A stretch of DNA of 64,000 nucleotides from Streptomyces sp. NBC_01689 (GCF_036250675.1 NZ_CP109592.1:2976001-3040000); one strand, 5' to 3'; counted from the stretch's first letter, positions 36,634-45,501 are shown. Notes: a model not told the origin generated them from the letters alone. Translations and numbers: made by a program.

Positions 36634-37530
36634 ATGCTCGAGGAGTTCCTGGTGGCCGGGGTGGCGGTCGGTTCCGCGGGTGTGGTGTACGTCGCGGCGG
36701 CGGCCCGGGTCGTCAAGCAGTACGAACGCGGAGTGGTCCTCCGCCTCGGACGGCTCCGGGGCGGTGTGCGCCCGCCGGGGTTCACGATGGTCGTCCCGGG
36801 CGTGGACAGGCTGCGCAAGGTCAACATGCAGATCGTCACGATGCCGGTGCCCGCGCAGGACGGCATCACCCGGGACAACGTCACGGTGCGGGTGGACGCG
36901 GTCATCTACTTCAAGGTGGTGGACGCGGCCGACGCGGTCATCCAGGTCGAGGACTACCGCTTCGCGGTCTCCCAGATGGCGCAGACCTCGCTCCGTTCGA
37001 TCATCGGCAAGAGCGACCTGGACGACCTGCTCTCCAACCGGGAGAAGCTCAACCAGGGCCTGGAGCTGATGATCGACAGTCCGGCCATGGGATGGGGCGT
37101 GCAGATCGACCGGGTGGAGATCAAGGACGTATCACTGCCGGAGACGATGAAGCGGTCGATGGCCCGGCAGGCCGAGGCCGACCGTGAGCGGCGGGCGCGG
37201 ATCATCAACGCGGACGCGGAACTCCAGGCGTCGAAGAAGCTGGCGGAGGCCGCCGGGGTGATGTCCGAGCAGCCGGCCGCGCTGCAGCTGAGGCTGCTGC
37301 AGACGGTGGTGGCGGTCGCCGCGGAGAAGAACTCCACCCTCGTCCTGCCCTTCCCCGTCGAACTGCTGCGCTTCCTGGAACGGGCCCAGACCCAGTCCGG
37401 GACCTCACCGGAGACGCCACCGCCGTCACCGGAACCATCGCCGTCACCGGAACCGGCCTCACCTTCGACGTCAACTCCGGCTCCGAATCCCGGACTTCAC
37501 GAGGATCCGGACGAACCCCTGGAGGAATGA
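36634..37530 (+). CDS. SPFH/band-7 family protein (slipin/stomatin-like)
   Basis: A 298-aa membrane protein: N-terminal hydrophobic hairpin (VAGVAVGSAGVVYVAAAA), SPFH domain (VVKQYERGVVLRLGRL, GFTMVVPGVDRLRKVNMQ, TVRVDAVIYFKVVD), a charged coiled-coil (RQAEADRERRARIINADAELQASKKLAEAA), then a Pro/Ser-rich tail with repeated SPEPSPSPEP. Slipins oligomerise at the membrane and often pair with a NfeD protease, which is absent here. AAAGGGGG precedes ATG 36634. Confidence 0.92.
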   Translation: MLEEFLVAGVAVGSAGVVYVAAAARVVKQYERGVVLRLGRLRGGVRPPGFTMVVPGVDRLRKVNMQIVTMPVPAQDGITRDNVTVRVDAVIYFKVVDAADAVIQVEDYRFAVSQMAQTSLRSIIGKSDLDDLLSNREKLNQGLELMIDSPAMGWGVQIDRVEIKDVSLPETMKRSMARQAEADRERRARIINADAELQASKKLAEAAGVMSEQPAALQLRLLQTVVAVAAEKNSTLVLPFPVELLRFLERAQTQSGTSPETPPPSPEPSPSPEPASPSTSTPAPNPGLHEDPDEPLEE

Positions 37531-37596
37531 CTCCCCGTCGGGAGCCGCGGACGCTCTGTCGGGAGCCGCGGACCGGCGGACGCATGAGCACATGAA

Positions 37597-37626
37597 GGAG
37601 CCGGAGTCGTCGCCGACTCCGGCTCC
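37597..37626 (+). terminator. Strong bidirectional hairpin between slipin and Gly-rich gene
   Basis: ggagccggagtcg, loop tcgc, cgactccggctcc: a perfect 13-bp stem lying between two convergent genes (stops at 37530 and 37648). The best terminator in the window. Confidence 0.85.
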
Positions 37627-37647
37627 CGGTGCGTTGTCTCTCAGGTG

Positions 37648-37953
37648 TCAGCAGCCACCGCCCCAGCCACCGCCGCCCCAGCCGCCGTGGCCGCCGCCCC
37701 AGCCGCCGCCACCCCAGCCGCCGCCCCAGCCGCCGCCGCCGTAGCCGCCGTAGCCGCCGCCCCAGCCGCCGCCTCCATGGCCGCCGCCCCAGCCGCCGCC
37801 ACCGTGGCCGCCGTAGCTGAAGTCGGATGCCACTGCTTGGGTGTGACTGGCGGGGGTCGCTGCACTCGCGATGCCGGCTCCACCGATGGCCAGGGCCAGC
37901 GTGGCGAACAGACCGGCGAGGAGCCTGAAGATCGTTACTTTGCTTACCCGCAT
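37648..37953 (-). CDS. Small secreted Gly/Trp/His-rich protein
   Basis: A 101-aa protein with a signal peptide (1-31, ends ASA). After a short acidic spacer the mature part is almost entirely GGGWGGG, GGH and GGY units (about residues 47-100), ending in Cys101. GGAAGGGAAAG lies just before the ATG, confirming translation. The composition resembles structural cell-surface glycine-rich proteins; a single C-terminal Cys could allow dimerisation. Expressed from a promoter about 300 bases upstream through a long leader. Function unknown. Confidence 0.8.
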   Translation of the reverse strand: MRVSKVTIFRLLAGLFATLALAIGGAGIASAATPASHTQAVASDFSYGGHGGGGWGGGHGGGGWGGGYGGYGGGGWGGGWGGGGWGGGHGGWGGGGWGGGC

Positions 37954-38258
37954 GGTGCTTTCCCTTCCAGGGGGCGTTGACGGGTCCGTGTCCTGGTGAC
38001 CGCGATGACGCCGACGCCGGAGAGGCGCTGACCGCGTCCGCGATAAGGGCCCGGTATATCGGCCATGGAATGAACGGGAGTTGCCGTCGTCGACTCACGC
38101 GCGACAGGCGTGACATCGGCCCACCGAGGCTCCCGCGTCAGCAGGTCCCTGCGGCTGAGCACCCGTCCGTCGAACAATTCGGCGACCGTCCGGCCGTCGA
38201 TCTGGAGATGAAATTGTCCGCCTCATACCAGGTGAAAGGCGCTTATCTCGTTCGATCT
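37954..38258 (-). promoter_or_regulatory. Long 5' leader of the Gly-rich gene, possible ydaO/c-di-AMP riboswitch-like element
   Basis: About 300 transcribed, apparently untranslated bases between the promoter at 38265-38293 and ATG 37953. Read on the minus strand it contains gtcgccgaattg, cggacgggtgctcagccgc, gtgagtcgacgacggc and gcggtcagcgcctctccggc in order. I judge these faintly similar to the blocks of ydaO (c-di-AMP) riboswitches that precede Streptomyces cell-wall protein genes, where GCCGCUGAA and GUCAGCUAACCU occur. The match is from memory and imperfect. A short ORF (38177-37944) inside it is not convincing. Confidence 0.4.
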
Positions 38259-38264
38259 CCATCT

Positions 38265-38293
38265 AACCTAGACATACGGGACATGGAAGTCAA
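38265..38293 (-). promoter_or_regulatory. Promoter of the Gly-rich gene
   Basis: Minus strand TTGACT (38293-38288), 17-base spacer, TAGGTT (38270-38265), in an AT-rich patch. A consensus-like housekeeping promoter. Confidence 0.65.
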
Positions 38294-38677
38294 ACCGAGC
38301 GAACGGGTGACTCCCGCCCGGGAACCGGGCCCGCCCGGCGCACCTAATTCAGCTGCGCCTTCGCACACTTGAGGAGCGCCCGCCGGGACCCGGACCCGGT
38401 CCGCGCCGCCCCCTGGCGACCCGCCCGGGCGGGCGCACCGGCGGCGGCCGCCGCCGGCCGTCCGCCACCGCTTCCAGGCGACCCGCTCGTGCCGACTTCC
38501 CCTTCCCTGAGCCGAGTTGGATGACGGATGCCGTTCCGCACCAGCCACCGGACCGCGCGCCGGATGCGCGCGACCGGTCGGCCGCCGTGCGGGCGCGCCC
38601 CCGGAACCCGGCCGCGAGTAGCGGGGCCCCGGGTCCCGACGCACCATCGAGAGGGACACGGCCGGAAGGGGTGCGCG
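38294..38677 (+). other. Intergenic region upstream of ppk2
   Basis: About 380 GC-rich bases between the Gly-rich gene promoter and ppk2. Open frames here are Arg/Pro/Gly-rich with no family signal. No clear promoter for ppk2 can be picked out. Confidence 0.4.
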
Positions 38678-39577
38678 GTGAGCGAGAAGGACGGCACACA
38701 GGGTGGCGGCCCGAAGAACCACAAGGGCCGGGAGCCCGCCCGTCTCCGTACTCTCCTGCGGCTCCCGGACGGCGACGCCGTCGACCTGACCTCGTACGAC
38801 ACCCGGTCCACCCCCGCCTGGGAGGACGGCAAGGCCGCGGGTCTGGCCGCCATCGCGGACATGCGCGCGGGCCTCGCCGGCCTGCAGGAACGCCTGTGGG
38901 CGGCAGGCACCGCGGGAGACCGGCGGCGGGTGCTGCTGATCCTGCAGGGCATGGACACCAGCGGCAAGGGCGGCACCGTGAAGCACGTCGCCGGGATGTT
39001 CGATCCGGCGGGCTGCCGCATCCGCGCCTTCAAGGCGCCGACCCACGAGGAGCGCAAGCACTCCTTCCTGTGGCGGATCAGGCGGGCCCTGCCCGAAGCG
39101 GGCGAGATCGGCGTCTTCGACCGTTCCCACTACGAGGACGTCCTCGCCGCCCGCGTCCGGGGACTGGCTCCGCACAAGGAGATCGCCCGCCGCTACCGGG
39201 AGATCAACCGCTTCGAGGAGTCTCTCGCCGACGACGGCGTCACCGTCGTGAAGTGCTTTCTGCACCTCTCCCACGACGAGCAGCGCCGCCGCCTGCTGCG
39301 CCGCCTCGACGATCCGGCCAAGCACTGGAAGTTCAGCACCGGCGACATCGAGGACCGCGCGCTGTGGCCCGAGTACCGCACGGCGTACGAGAGCGCCCTC
39401 GAACGCTGCTCCACTCCCCGCTCGCCCTGGTTCATGGTGCCCGCCGACCGCAAGTGGTACCGGAACTGGGCGGTCGGCACGCTGCTCCTGGAACACCTCG
39501 AAGCGCTGGATCCGCGGTATCCCGAGGCCGACTTCGACGTGGCGGAGTGCCGGAGGCTGCTGCTGAAGAGCGTGTGA
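38678..39577 (+). CDS. ppk2: Polyphosphate kinase 2 family protein
   Basis: A 299-aa PPK2: Walker A LQGMDTSGKGGTVKHV, FDPAGCRIRAFKAPTHEE, Walker B FDRSHYEDVL, lid region FLHLSHDEQRRRLLRRLDDP and WKFSTGDIEDRALW. Single-domain PPK2 enzymes use polyphosphate to phosphorylate nucleoside mono- or diphosphates; which one is not readable here. GTG 38678 has GGAAGGGG 6 bases upstream. A stand-alone gene. Confidence 0.92.
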   Translation: MSEKDGTQGGGPKNHKGREPARLRTLLRLPDGDAVDLTSYDTRSTPAWEDGKAAGLAAIADMRAGLAGLQERLWAAGTAGDRRRVLLILQGMDTSGKGGTVKHVAGMFDPAGCRIRAFKAPTHEERKHSFLWRIRRALPEAGEIGVFDRSHYEDVLAARVRGLAPHKEIARRYREINRFEESLADDGVTVVKCFLHLSHDEQRRRLLRRLDDPAKHWKFSTGDIEDRALWPEYRTAYESALERCSTPRSPWFMVPADRKWYRNWAVGTLLLEHLEALDPRYPEADFDVAECRRLLLKSV

Positions 39578-39720
39578 TCCCCGTCCGCGGGGGACGGCAC
39601 GTTCCGCGACCGTAGGCCGCGGCCGGAGTTGCCATGGAGCGCACTCCAAGGTGTTCGCTGGCGCGGAAAACACTTCGGCGTCCCGACGGAGCGGGCGCCG
39701 GGTTTCACGAGGAGCACACC

Positions 39721-40545
39721 ATGACGCAGAAGACCTGGTTCATCACCGGTGCCTCACGGGGCTTCGGCCGGGAATGGGCGATCGCGGCACTCGAGCGCGG
39801 GGACTCGGTGGCCGCGACGGCCCGCGACCTCTCCACCCTGGACGATCTCGCCGCGGCCCACGGCGAGCGGTTCCTGCCGCTGCGGCTCGACGTCACGGAC
39901 CGGGACGCCGACTTCGCCGCGGTGCGCCAGGCGCACGAGCGGTTCGGACGCCTCGACGTGGTGGTCAACAACGCCGGGTACGGGCACTTCGGAATGGTCG
40001 AGGAGATCACCGAGGCGGAGGCACGCGCCCAGCTGGAGACGAACCTGTTCGGGGCCCTGTGGGTCACGCAGGCGGCCCTGCCGTTCCTGCGCGAGCAGGG
40101 CGGCGGCCACATCCTGCAGGTCTCCTCCATCGGCGGGATCAGCGCGTTCCCACTGGTGGGCATCTACCACGCGTCGAAGTGGGCGCTCGAAGGGATCAGC
40201 CAGTCACTGGCCCAGGAGGTGGCGCCGTTCGGCATCAAGGTCACCCTGATCGAACCCGGCGGGTTCGCCACGGACTGGGCCGGCTCCTCGTCGAGCACGT
40301 CGCAGCAGTTGCCGGTGTACGCCGAGTACCACGAGCAGGTCCAGGCACAGCGCCGCGCTCGCGTGGGCACCCCGGGCGACCCGCAGGCGTCGGCCGCGGC
40401 CGTGCTGGAACTCGTGGACTCCGACGAGCCGCCCCTGCGCTGCTTCTTCGGTACGGCGCCGCTGGGCATCGCCAAGGCGGACTACGAGCAGCGCCTGGCG
40501 ACCTGGGAGAAGTGGCAGCACGTGGCGGAGCTGGCCCAGGGCTGA
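39721..40545 (+). CDS. Short-chain dehydrogenase/reductase
   Basis: A 274-aa classical SDR: cofactor motif TGASRGFGR at residues ~9-17 (Arg after the Gly-rich turn suggests NADP), NNAGYG, catalytic Ser in LQVSSIGG and YHASK (Tyr/Lys). The C terminus extends past the usual fold (DYEQRLATWEKWQHVAELA). ATG 39721 is preceded by GAGGAG. Substrate unknown; resembles the SDR subgroup often labelled oxidoreductase in actinomycetes. Confidence 0.9.
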   Translation: MTQKTWFITGASRGFGREWAIAALERGDSVAATARDLSTLDDLAAAHGERFLPLRLDVTDRDADFAAVRQAHERFGRLDVVVNNAGYGHFGMVEEITEAEARAQLETNLFGALWVTQAALPFLREQGGGHILQVSSIGGISAFPLVGIYHASKWALEGISQSLAQEVAPFGIKVTLIEPGGFATDWAGSSSSTSQQLPVYAEYHEQVQAQRRARVGTPGDPQASAAAVLELVDSDEPPLRCFFGTAPLGIAKADYEQRLATWEKWQHVAELAQG

Positions 40546-40787
40546 GCACCGCCCGGCGGGTGCGGGAGGACGGCGGTCCGGGGCCGGCCGCCTCACGGCC
40601 GGAGGCGGACGGCCGCACGCGGCCCCGGTCCCGGCCCCGGTCCCGGCCCGTGGGACAAGCGGTCCGTGGTCCGGGGCGGTCGGGGGCAGACCCGTCCGGG
40701 CAGCCGGACGGGTGGCTTCACCGCCGCCACCGTCCGACTCGCCCCCCATCGGCACGATGGTCGGATTTACGACGATATTCTTGTTCT

Positions 40788-41657
40788 GTGATGGTTCCCG
40801 TGCGACGTATCGTCGTGGCCTGCACCCTCGGTGTCCTGGGAGCCGCGCTCGCCGCGTGCGGGACCTCCGTGGCCCCCGTGAGTCCGCGACCGGCCCCGCC
40901 CGGCTCCGCGGCATCGGCCTCCGGTGCCACCGCACCGTCCCGGCCGACCGCACTGATCCCGGGCCCAGGCGGGCTGACCCCGGTCTTCACGCACGGGCCG
41001 CGCACCCGGGGCAGGACCGTCGCCCTGACCTTCGACGCGGACATGACCTCCGACCAGGGGACCCGGGCCGCGCGCGGCGAGCACTTCGACAATCCGCCGT
41101 TGATCGGCGCACTGCGGGCGTTCCACGTGCCGGCGACCGTGTTCATGACGGGCCGCTGGGCCGACCAGTACCCGGCGCAGGCGCGGGCCATCGGGCGGGA
41201 CCCTCTCTTCGAAGTCGCGAACCACTCGTACAGTCACCACGCCTTCACCAAGGACTGCTACGGACTGCCGACCCTGCCCGAGGACCGGATGCGGGCCGAC
41301 GTGGAGAGGGCGAACACCGCCTTCAGGAAGGCGGGCGTGCCCCACCCGGTGCCCTACTTCCGCTTCCCCGGCGGGTGCTACGACCGGCGGGCGCTGCGGG
41401 CCCTGAGCGGGCTCGGGGTGACCGCCGTGCAGTGGGACGTGGTGAGCGGGGACGCCTTCGCCACCGACTCCGGCGCCGTGGCACGGCAGGTGCTGAAGGG
41501 CGTGAGGCCCGGCTCCGTCGTCGTCATGCACTGCACCCGCAGCGCGGCTCCGGCGACTGTACGGGCTCTGCGGACGATCGTCCCCGAGCTGCGGAAGAGG
41601 GGTTTCCGCTTCGTGCGGGTGTCCGACCTGATCGCGGCGGCGGACCGGCACCGGTAG
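40788..41657 (+). CDS. Polysaccharide deacetylase lipoprotein
   Basis: About 289 aa. Lipobox LAAC (Cys24) then a Pro/Ala/Ser linker and a NodB domain from about residue 80: TVALTFDADMTSDQ (catalytic and metal Asp), NHSYSHHAF (metal His pair), PYFRFPGGCY, VQWDVVSGD and VVMHCTRSA. It likely de-N-acetylates a cell-wall or extracellular polysaccharide from the outer membrane face. TATTCT at 40776-40781 lies 6 bases before GTG 40788, so a leaderless GTG start (followed by ATG) is preferred over ATG 40791. Confidence 0.9.
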   Translation: MMVPVRRIVVACTLGVLGAALAACGTSVAPVSPRPAPPGSAASASGATAPSRPTALIPGPGGLTPVFTHGPRTRGRTVALTFDADMTSDQGTRAARGEHFDNPPLIGALRAFHVPATVFMTGRWADQYPAQARAIGRDPLFEVANHSYSHHAFTKDCYGLPTLPEDRMRADVERANTAFRKAGVPHPVPYFRFPGGCYDRRALRALSGLGVTAVQWDVVSGDAFATDSGAVARQVLKGVRPGSVVVMHCTRSAAPATVRALRTIVPELRKRGFRFVRVSDLIAAADRHR

Positions 41658-41687
41658 CCGACCGGCGGCCCGCCGTACGCTGGGCCC

Positions 41688-41867
41688 ATGAGCGAGGACC
41701 ACCGCGGCGCACCGGAGACCCCGGGCGTCCCAGCCGAGACCGGCCCGCCGTACGCCGCGTGCGTGCTGTGCCGGAAGCCGACGGAGTACCCGGAGTCGCA
41801 CAGGGGGATCACGCTGTGCCCGGTGTGCGCCTGGCAGGAGGCCCAGCGGACGGCCTGCTCCGGGTGA
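41688..41867 (+). CDS. 59-aa zinc-ribbon protein
   Basis: A short ORF starting ATG 41688: a flexible N terminus (SEDHRGAPETPG) then CVLCRKPTEYPESHRG and CPVCAWQEAQ, two CxxC pairs spaced like a zinc ribbon. TACGCT at 41676-41681 lies 6 bases before the ATG, consistent with a leaderless transcript. Third-position GC and the paired Cys support coding. Such mini zinc ribbons can bind nucleic acid or act as adaptors; no function can be assigned. Confidence 0.72.
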   Translation: MSEDHRGAPETPGVPAETGPPYAACVLCRKPTEYPESHRGITLCPVCAWQEAQRTACSG

Positions 41868-41950
41868 CGGTCGGGCCGCGCGGGCCCGGCAGCCCTGGAC
41901 AAGCCCGCGGCCCCGGCTCCCGCGTCCGACCGCGCCCGCCGGCGTCCGTC

Positions 41951-42005
41951 CGTTCCTGGCGTTCCTGGCGTTCCTCGCGTTCCTGACCGCTACTGGCGTT
42001 CCTGG
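41951..42005 (+). repeat. 9-bp tandem repeat upstream of the Pth2-like gene
   Basis: Unit cgttcctgg at 41951, 41960, 41969 and 41978 (last two with one change), then again at 41997 after an irregular copy. Ends 50 bases before the next gene. Confidence 0.88.
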
Positions 42006-42054
42006 CCGTTCCCGGCCGCCGGGGAACGGATCTTCCGCCTGGCACACTGGTGAC

Positions 42055-42783
42055 GTGAGCAGCGACCCCACCCCATCCGACGACAGTCCCTTCCGCGACG
42101 AGCGCGTCGCGCGCGACGAGGCACCGCAGTTCGTGCTGCCCCTGGTCGTACGCATCGAGAGGGCCGCTCCCCCGGCGCGGACCGACGCGCTGGAGACCGC
42201 GGCCCGCGCCGTGCTGACGATCCTCGGCGACGAGCGGTCGCTGGGGGACGGCGAGTGGGCCCAGGCCATGCGGGACTGGCAGGACGCCCGGATCCGCAAG
42301 GTCGTCCGGCGGGCCCGGGGCGCGGAGTGGCGGCGGGCCGAGGCGCTGCCCGGCATCACCGTGACCGGGAAGTCGGCCGAGGTACGGGTCTTCCCGCCGG
42401 TCCCGCTGGACGGCTGGCCGAAGGATCTCGCCCGGCTCCAGGTCTCCGGTACCGACCTGGACGATCCGGAGCCGCCGGTGGACGCCGACACCACCGCACC
42501 GACGCTGTGGCTCAACCCCCATCTCGACATGTCCGCCGGCAAGACGATGGCGCAGGCCGGGCACGGCGCCCAACTGGCCTGGTGGGAGCTGTCGGACGAG
42601 GAGCGGGCCGCCTGGCGCGACGCCGGTCTCCCGCTCGCCGTCCGCACCGCGGAAAAGGGCCGCTGGGGTGAACTCGTCGTCTCCGGGATGCCGTTGGTCC
42701 GCGACGCGGGCTTCACGGAGATCGCGCCCGGGGAGACCGTCGTGGTCGAGGGAGTGGACCGCGTCAGGTCCCTCCCGCGCTGA
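42055..42783 (+). CDS. Peptidyl-tRNA hydrolase 2-like protein
   Basis: A 242-aa protein. The C-terminal ~110 residues match the Pth2 fold (TLWLNPHLDMSAGKTMAQAG, then HGAQLAWWEL; VVSGMPLVRDAGFTEIAPG). The N-terminal half (FVLPLVVRIERAAPP, EWAQAMRDWQDARIRKVVRR) is an extra domain of unknown role. Pth2 enzymes recycle peptidyl-tRNA in archaea and eukaryotes. Streptomyces also has standard Pth, so the duty of this protein is uncertain. GTG 42055; CACACT 6 bases upstream suggests leaderless transcription. Confidence 0.8.
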   Translation: MSSDPTPSDDSPFRDERVARDEAPQFVLPLVVRIERAAPPARTDALETAARAVLTILGDERSLGDGEWAQAMRDWQDARIRKVVRRARGAEWRRAEALPGITVTGKSAEVRVFPPVPLDGWPKDLARLQVSGTDLDDPEPPVDADTTAPTLWLNPHLDMSAGKTMAQAGHGAQLAWWELSDEERAAWRDAGLPLAVRTAEKGRWGELVVSGMPLVRDAGFTEIAPGETVVVEGVDRVRSLPR

Positions 42784-42962
42784 CGCCCCGGGCCGGCGGT
42801 CCGCCCGCGGCGGCCCCGGCGGAACCTCAAATGTTGCTCTGAACGTCCGCCCCGTCGGGTTGGGTTCGCGGTCCCGGGGCCATGACCCCGTCACACCACC
42901 GGACCGGTCCGTCGTGGGGAGACGACGGGCGGGACCGGGCAGGGCGTGACGGAGGAGGGGTC

Positions 42963-44423
42963 ATGACGCAACCGGGACGGCTGGGAACGGGAATCGGATG
43001 GCGGCCGGAGATCGCCGAGGCCGTGGAGCACATGCCCGGCATCGACTGGGTCGAGGCCGTGTCGGAGAACCTGTGCCCCGGCCACCTTCCCGAATCGCTG
43101 CGACGGCTGCGGGAGCGTGGCGTCACGGTGGTGCCGCACGGCGTCTCGCTCGGTCTCGGCGGCGCCGACCGTCCCGACGAGTCACGCCTCGCCGCCCTCG
43201 CCGAGCGCGCCGAGGCGCTGAGTGCGCCGCTGGTCACGGAACACATCGCGTTCGTACGGGCCGGCGGCGACCTCACCGCGTCGCCGTCACTGGAGGCGGG
43301 GCATCTGCTGCCGGTGCCGCGCACCCGGGACGCGCTGGACGTGCTGTGCGAGAACGTGCGGATCGCGCAGGCCGCGCTTCCCGTCCCGCTGGCCGTGGAG
43401 AACATCGCCGCGCTGCTCCGCTGGCCGGGCGAGGAGATGACCGAGGGGCAGTTCCTGTACGACCTGGCGGACCGCACCGGCGTCCGTCTGCTCATCGACG
43501 TCGCCAACCTCCACACCAACCACGTCAACCGCGGCGAGGACCCGTCGCGGGCCCTGGACGAACTGCCCGTCGAGGCCATCGCCTACGTGCACGTGGCCGG
43601 CGGCTTCGAACGCGACGGCGTCTGGCACGACAGTCACGCCCACCCGGTACCGCGCCCGGTCCTCGGCATCCTGGCCGACCTCGCCTCCCGGGTGACTCCC
43701 CCGGGGGTCCTCCTGGAACGCGACGACAACTTTCCCGAGCCGGGCGAGCTGGAGAAGGAACTGGCGGCGATCAGGGCGACGCTGGCGGAGGCGGGCGGGG
43801 CAGCGGGACGGGCCACGGGACCGAAGACACGAGGGGACGCGGAACCGGCGGCGCGACCGGAGGCGGTAACCGAAGCCGGACCGGAGGCGCGTCCGGCGGC
43901 GGGCGTGAAGGCCCCGGCCGTCCGGCCGTCACCCCCTCCTGCCGACCCCGACCCGGCCGCGCCCGCCCCCTCTTCCGACCCCGCGTCCGGCCTCGACCCC
44001 GCGCCCGCGCGGGCCCGCCAGCGTCTCGCCCTCGCGCAGGCCGCCCTGCTCTCCGCGCTCGTCGCGGGGACCCCGGTGCCCGAGGGGTTCGACCGGGTAC
44101 GGACGCGAGTCCAGGCCCGGGCCCTCGCGGCCAAGCGCGCGGACGTCGTGGCGAAGGTCGCGGCGGAACTGCCGGAGCTGCTGGGCGACGGCTACCGGGC
44201 CGCCTTCCTCGGGTACGCCCAGGGCCGCCCCTTGACCGGCGGATACCGGCGCGACGCGCTGGACTTCGCCGAGCACCTGCTGCTCACCGGAGACCCGCGC
44301 GACGCCCGGACACGGCATCTGCTGCGCGAGTGGTGGCTGGAGCGCTCCGGTCCGGCGCCCCGCTCGCGGCGGCCGGCGGCCCGGCTGGCCCGCGCCACCC
44401 GCCGGGTGCTGCTGCGCCACTGA
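42963..44423 (+). CDS. DUF692 (MNIO-type multinuclear non-haem iron) protein with fused C-terminal domain
   Basis: A 486-aa fusion. Residues ~1-285 are a DUF692 TIM-barrel: [78 protein letters not shown] and LLERDDNFP, which preserve the His/Asp/Glu metal-ligand pattern of MbnB/TglH-like peptide-modifying oxidases. About 285-370 is an Ala/Pro linker. The rest ([50 protein letters not shown]) is a small helical domain that I recall as SCO6045-like. ATG 42963 follows GGAGGGG. A TIGR04222 membrane protein follows. No precursor peptide is evident. Confidence 0.85.
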   Translation: MTQPGRLGTGIGWRPEIAEAVEHMPGIDWVEAVSENLCPGHLPESLRRLRERGVTVVPHGVSLGLGGADRPDESRLAALAERAEALSAPLVTEHIAFVRAGGDLTASPSLEAGHLLPVPRTRDALDVLCENVRIAQAALPVPLAVENIAALLRWPGEEMTEGQFLYDLADRTGVRLLIDVANLHTNHVNRGEDPSRALDELPVEAIAYVHVAGGFERDGVWHDSHAHPVPRPVLGILADLASRVTPPGVLLERDDNFPEPGELEKELAAIRATLAEAGGAAGRATGPKTRGDAEPAARPEAVTEAGPEARPAAGVKAPAVRPSPPPADPDPAAPAPSSDPASGLDPAPARARQRLALAQAALLSALVAGTPVPEGFDRVRTRVQARALAAKRADVVAKVAAELPELLGDGYRAAFLGYAQGRPLTGGYRRDALDFAEHLLLTGDPRDARTRHLLREWWLERSGPAPRSRRPAARLARATRRVLLRH

Positions 44424-44598
44424 GCCCACCTTCACCCCGCTCCGGCGCACCATCCCGGGCCGGGCTCGCGCCGGGCGCCGGCCCTCGGACGCGCGGCCCC
44501 GGCGCGGGCGGCACCCGAACGTCACAGACCCACAACGCTCCGTCCACATCGTGAACAGACCGTGGCGCCGGGCCGCCCTGGTCGCATAGAAACACGCC

Positions 44599-45381
44599 AT
44601 GTTCTGGGTCCTTCTCCTGCTCCTGGCCTGGGCCGCGGCCGGCACGTCGTGCGTCCGGCTGTGCCTGGCCGCCGTGCGCGCCGCCGCGGTCGACGCCGAC
44701 GCGGCGCCCGGACACCATCTGACGCTCTACGAGGCGGCGTTCCTGTCCGGCGGCCCGTCCCGGGTCGCCGAGCTGACCCTGGTGTCGATGGCCCGTCAGC
44801 GCCGTCTGCTGCTCGCGCACACGGGCTGGGCGACGGTGGTGGACCCACGCGGACGGGACGACATGGAGCGTTCGGTGATCGGCGCGATAGGCCCGGAGGG
44901 GCAGTCCCGGATAGCGCCCGTGCGGGCCGCGGCCGCCGCCGCGGACTCGGTGCGCCGGCTCGCGGACCGGCTCGTCGCCGCCGGCCTCGCCGTGCCCGAC
45001 GGCGCGCGCACCACCGTCGCGGGCGCCGTCCGTCAGGTCCAGGCGGCCTCGGCGGCCGTTCTCGCGCTCGGCACGGTGGCCGTCCTGATGCCCGCCCAGC
45101 CGCGCGCCGACCAGGTGCCGGTCGCCGTCTGGTTCGCGCTCCCGCTCGTGCTCACCCTCAGCTGCCTGGCCATCGCCCGCGTCGAGGTCCACCCGTACAC
45201 GCGCTGGGCCTCGCCGGCCGGCCAGCGGCTGCTCGGCACCCTCGCCCGGCACACCGACGCGGACGCCGACGACCGCACGTACCTCACCTCAGTCGCCGTA
45301 CGCGGCATCCGCGCGGTCGGCGAACCCGGCCTGCGCGCGGCCTTCGCCCACCGCGACCGGACGGCCGGACGGCAGCGCTGA
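44599..45381 (+). CDS. TIGR04222-domain membrane protein
   Basis: A 260-aa protein with an N-terminal helix (MFWVLLLLLAWAAAGTSC), a soluble segment (LTLYEAAFLSGGPSRVAELTLVSMARQRRLLL) typical of TIGR04222, and two further helices near 150-190. Family members often end in a Gly/Cys-rich tail and sit beside DUF692 genes; this one lacks such a tail (ends RTAGRQR). CATAGA 8 bases upstream of ATG and no ribosome site suggest leaderless transcription. Function unknown; the neighbouring MNIO suggests a peptide- or protein-modification role. Confidence 0.78.
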   Translation: MFWVLLLLLAWAAAGTSCVRLCLAAVRAAAVDADAAPGHHLTLYEAAFLSGGPSRVAELTLVSMARQRRLLLAHTGWATVVDPRGRDDMERSVIGAIGPEGQSRIAPVRAAAAAADSVRRLADRLVAAGLAVPDGARTTVAGAVRQVQAASAAVLALGTVAVLMPAQPRADQVPVAVWFALPLVLTLSCLAIARVEVHPYTRWASPAGQRLLGTLARHTDADADDRTYLTSVAVRGIRAVGEPGLRAAFAHRDRTAGRQR

Positions 45382-45501
45382 CGGGCGCCCGAGGGGGCGC
45401 ACAGGGGTCATTGACGCCGACACCGGCACCCGGTGCTTTACTTCACCGGCCGCCGAACGAAACATCCCCTTTGTCGCTGCCGTGCGCTGAAGGGATACGC
45501 G

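Noticed and set aside
37944..38177. 77-aa minus-strand ORF in the leader of the Gly-rich gene
   Set aside because: No ribosome site, basic compositional sequence, and it overlaps the start of the better-supported gene; more likely untranslated leader.
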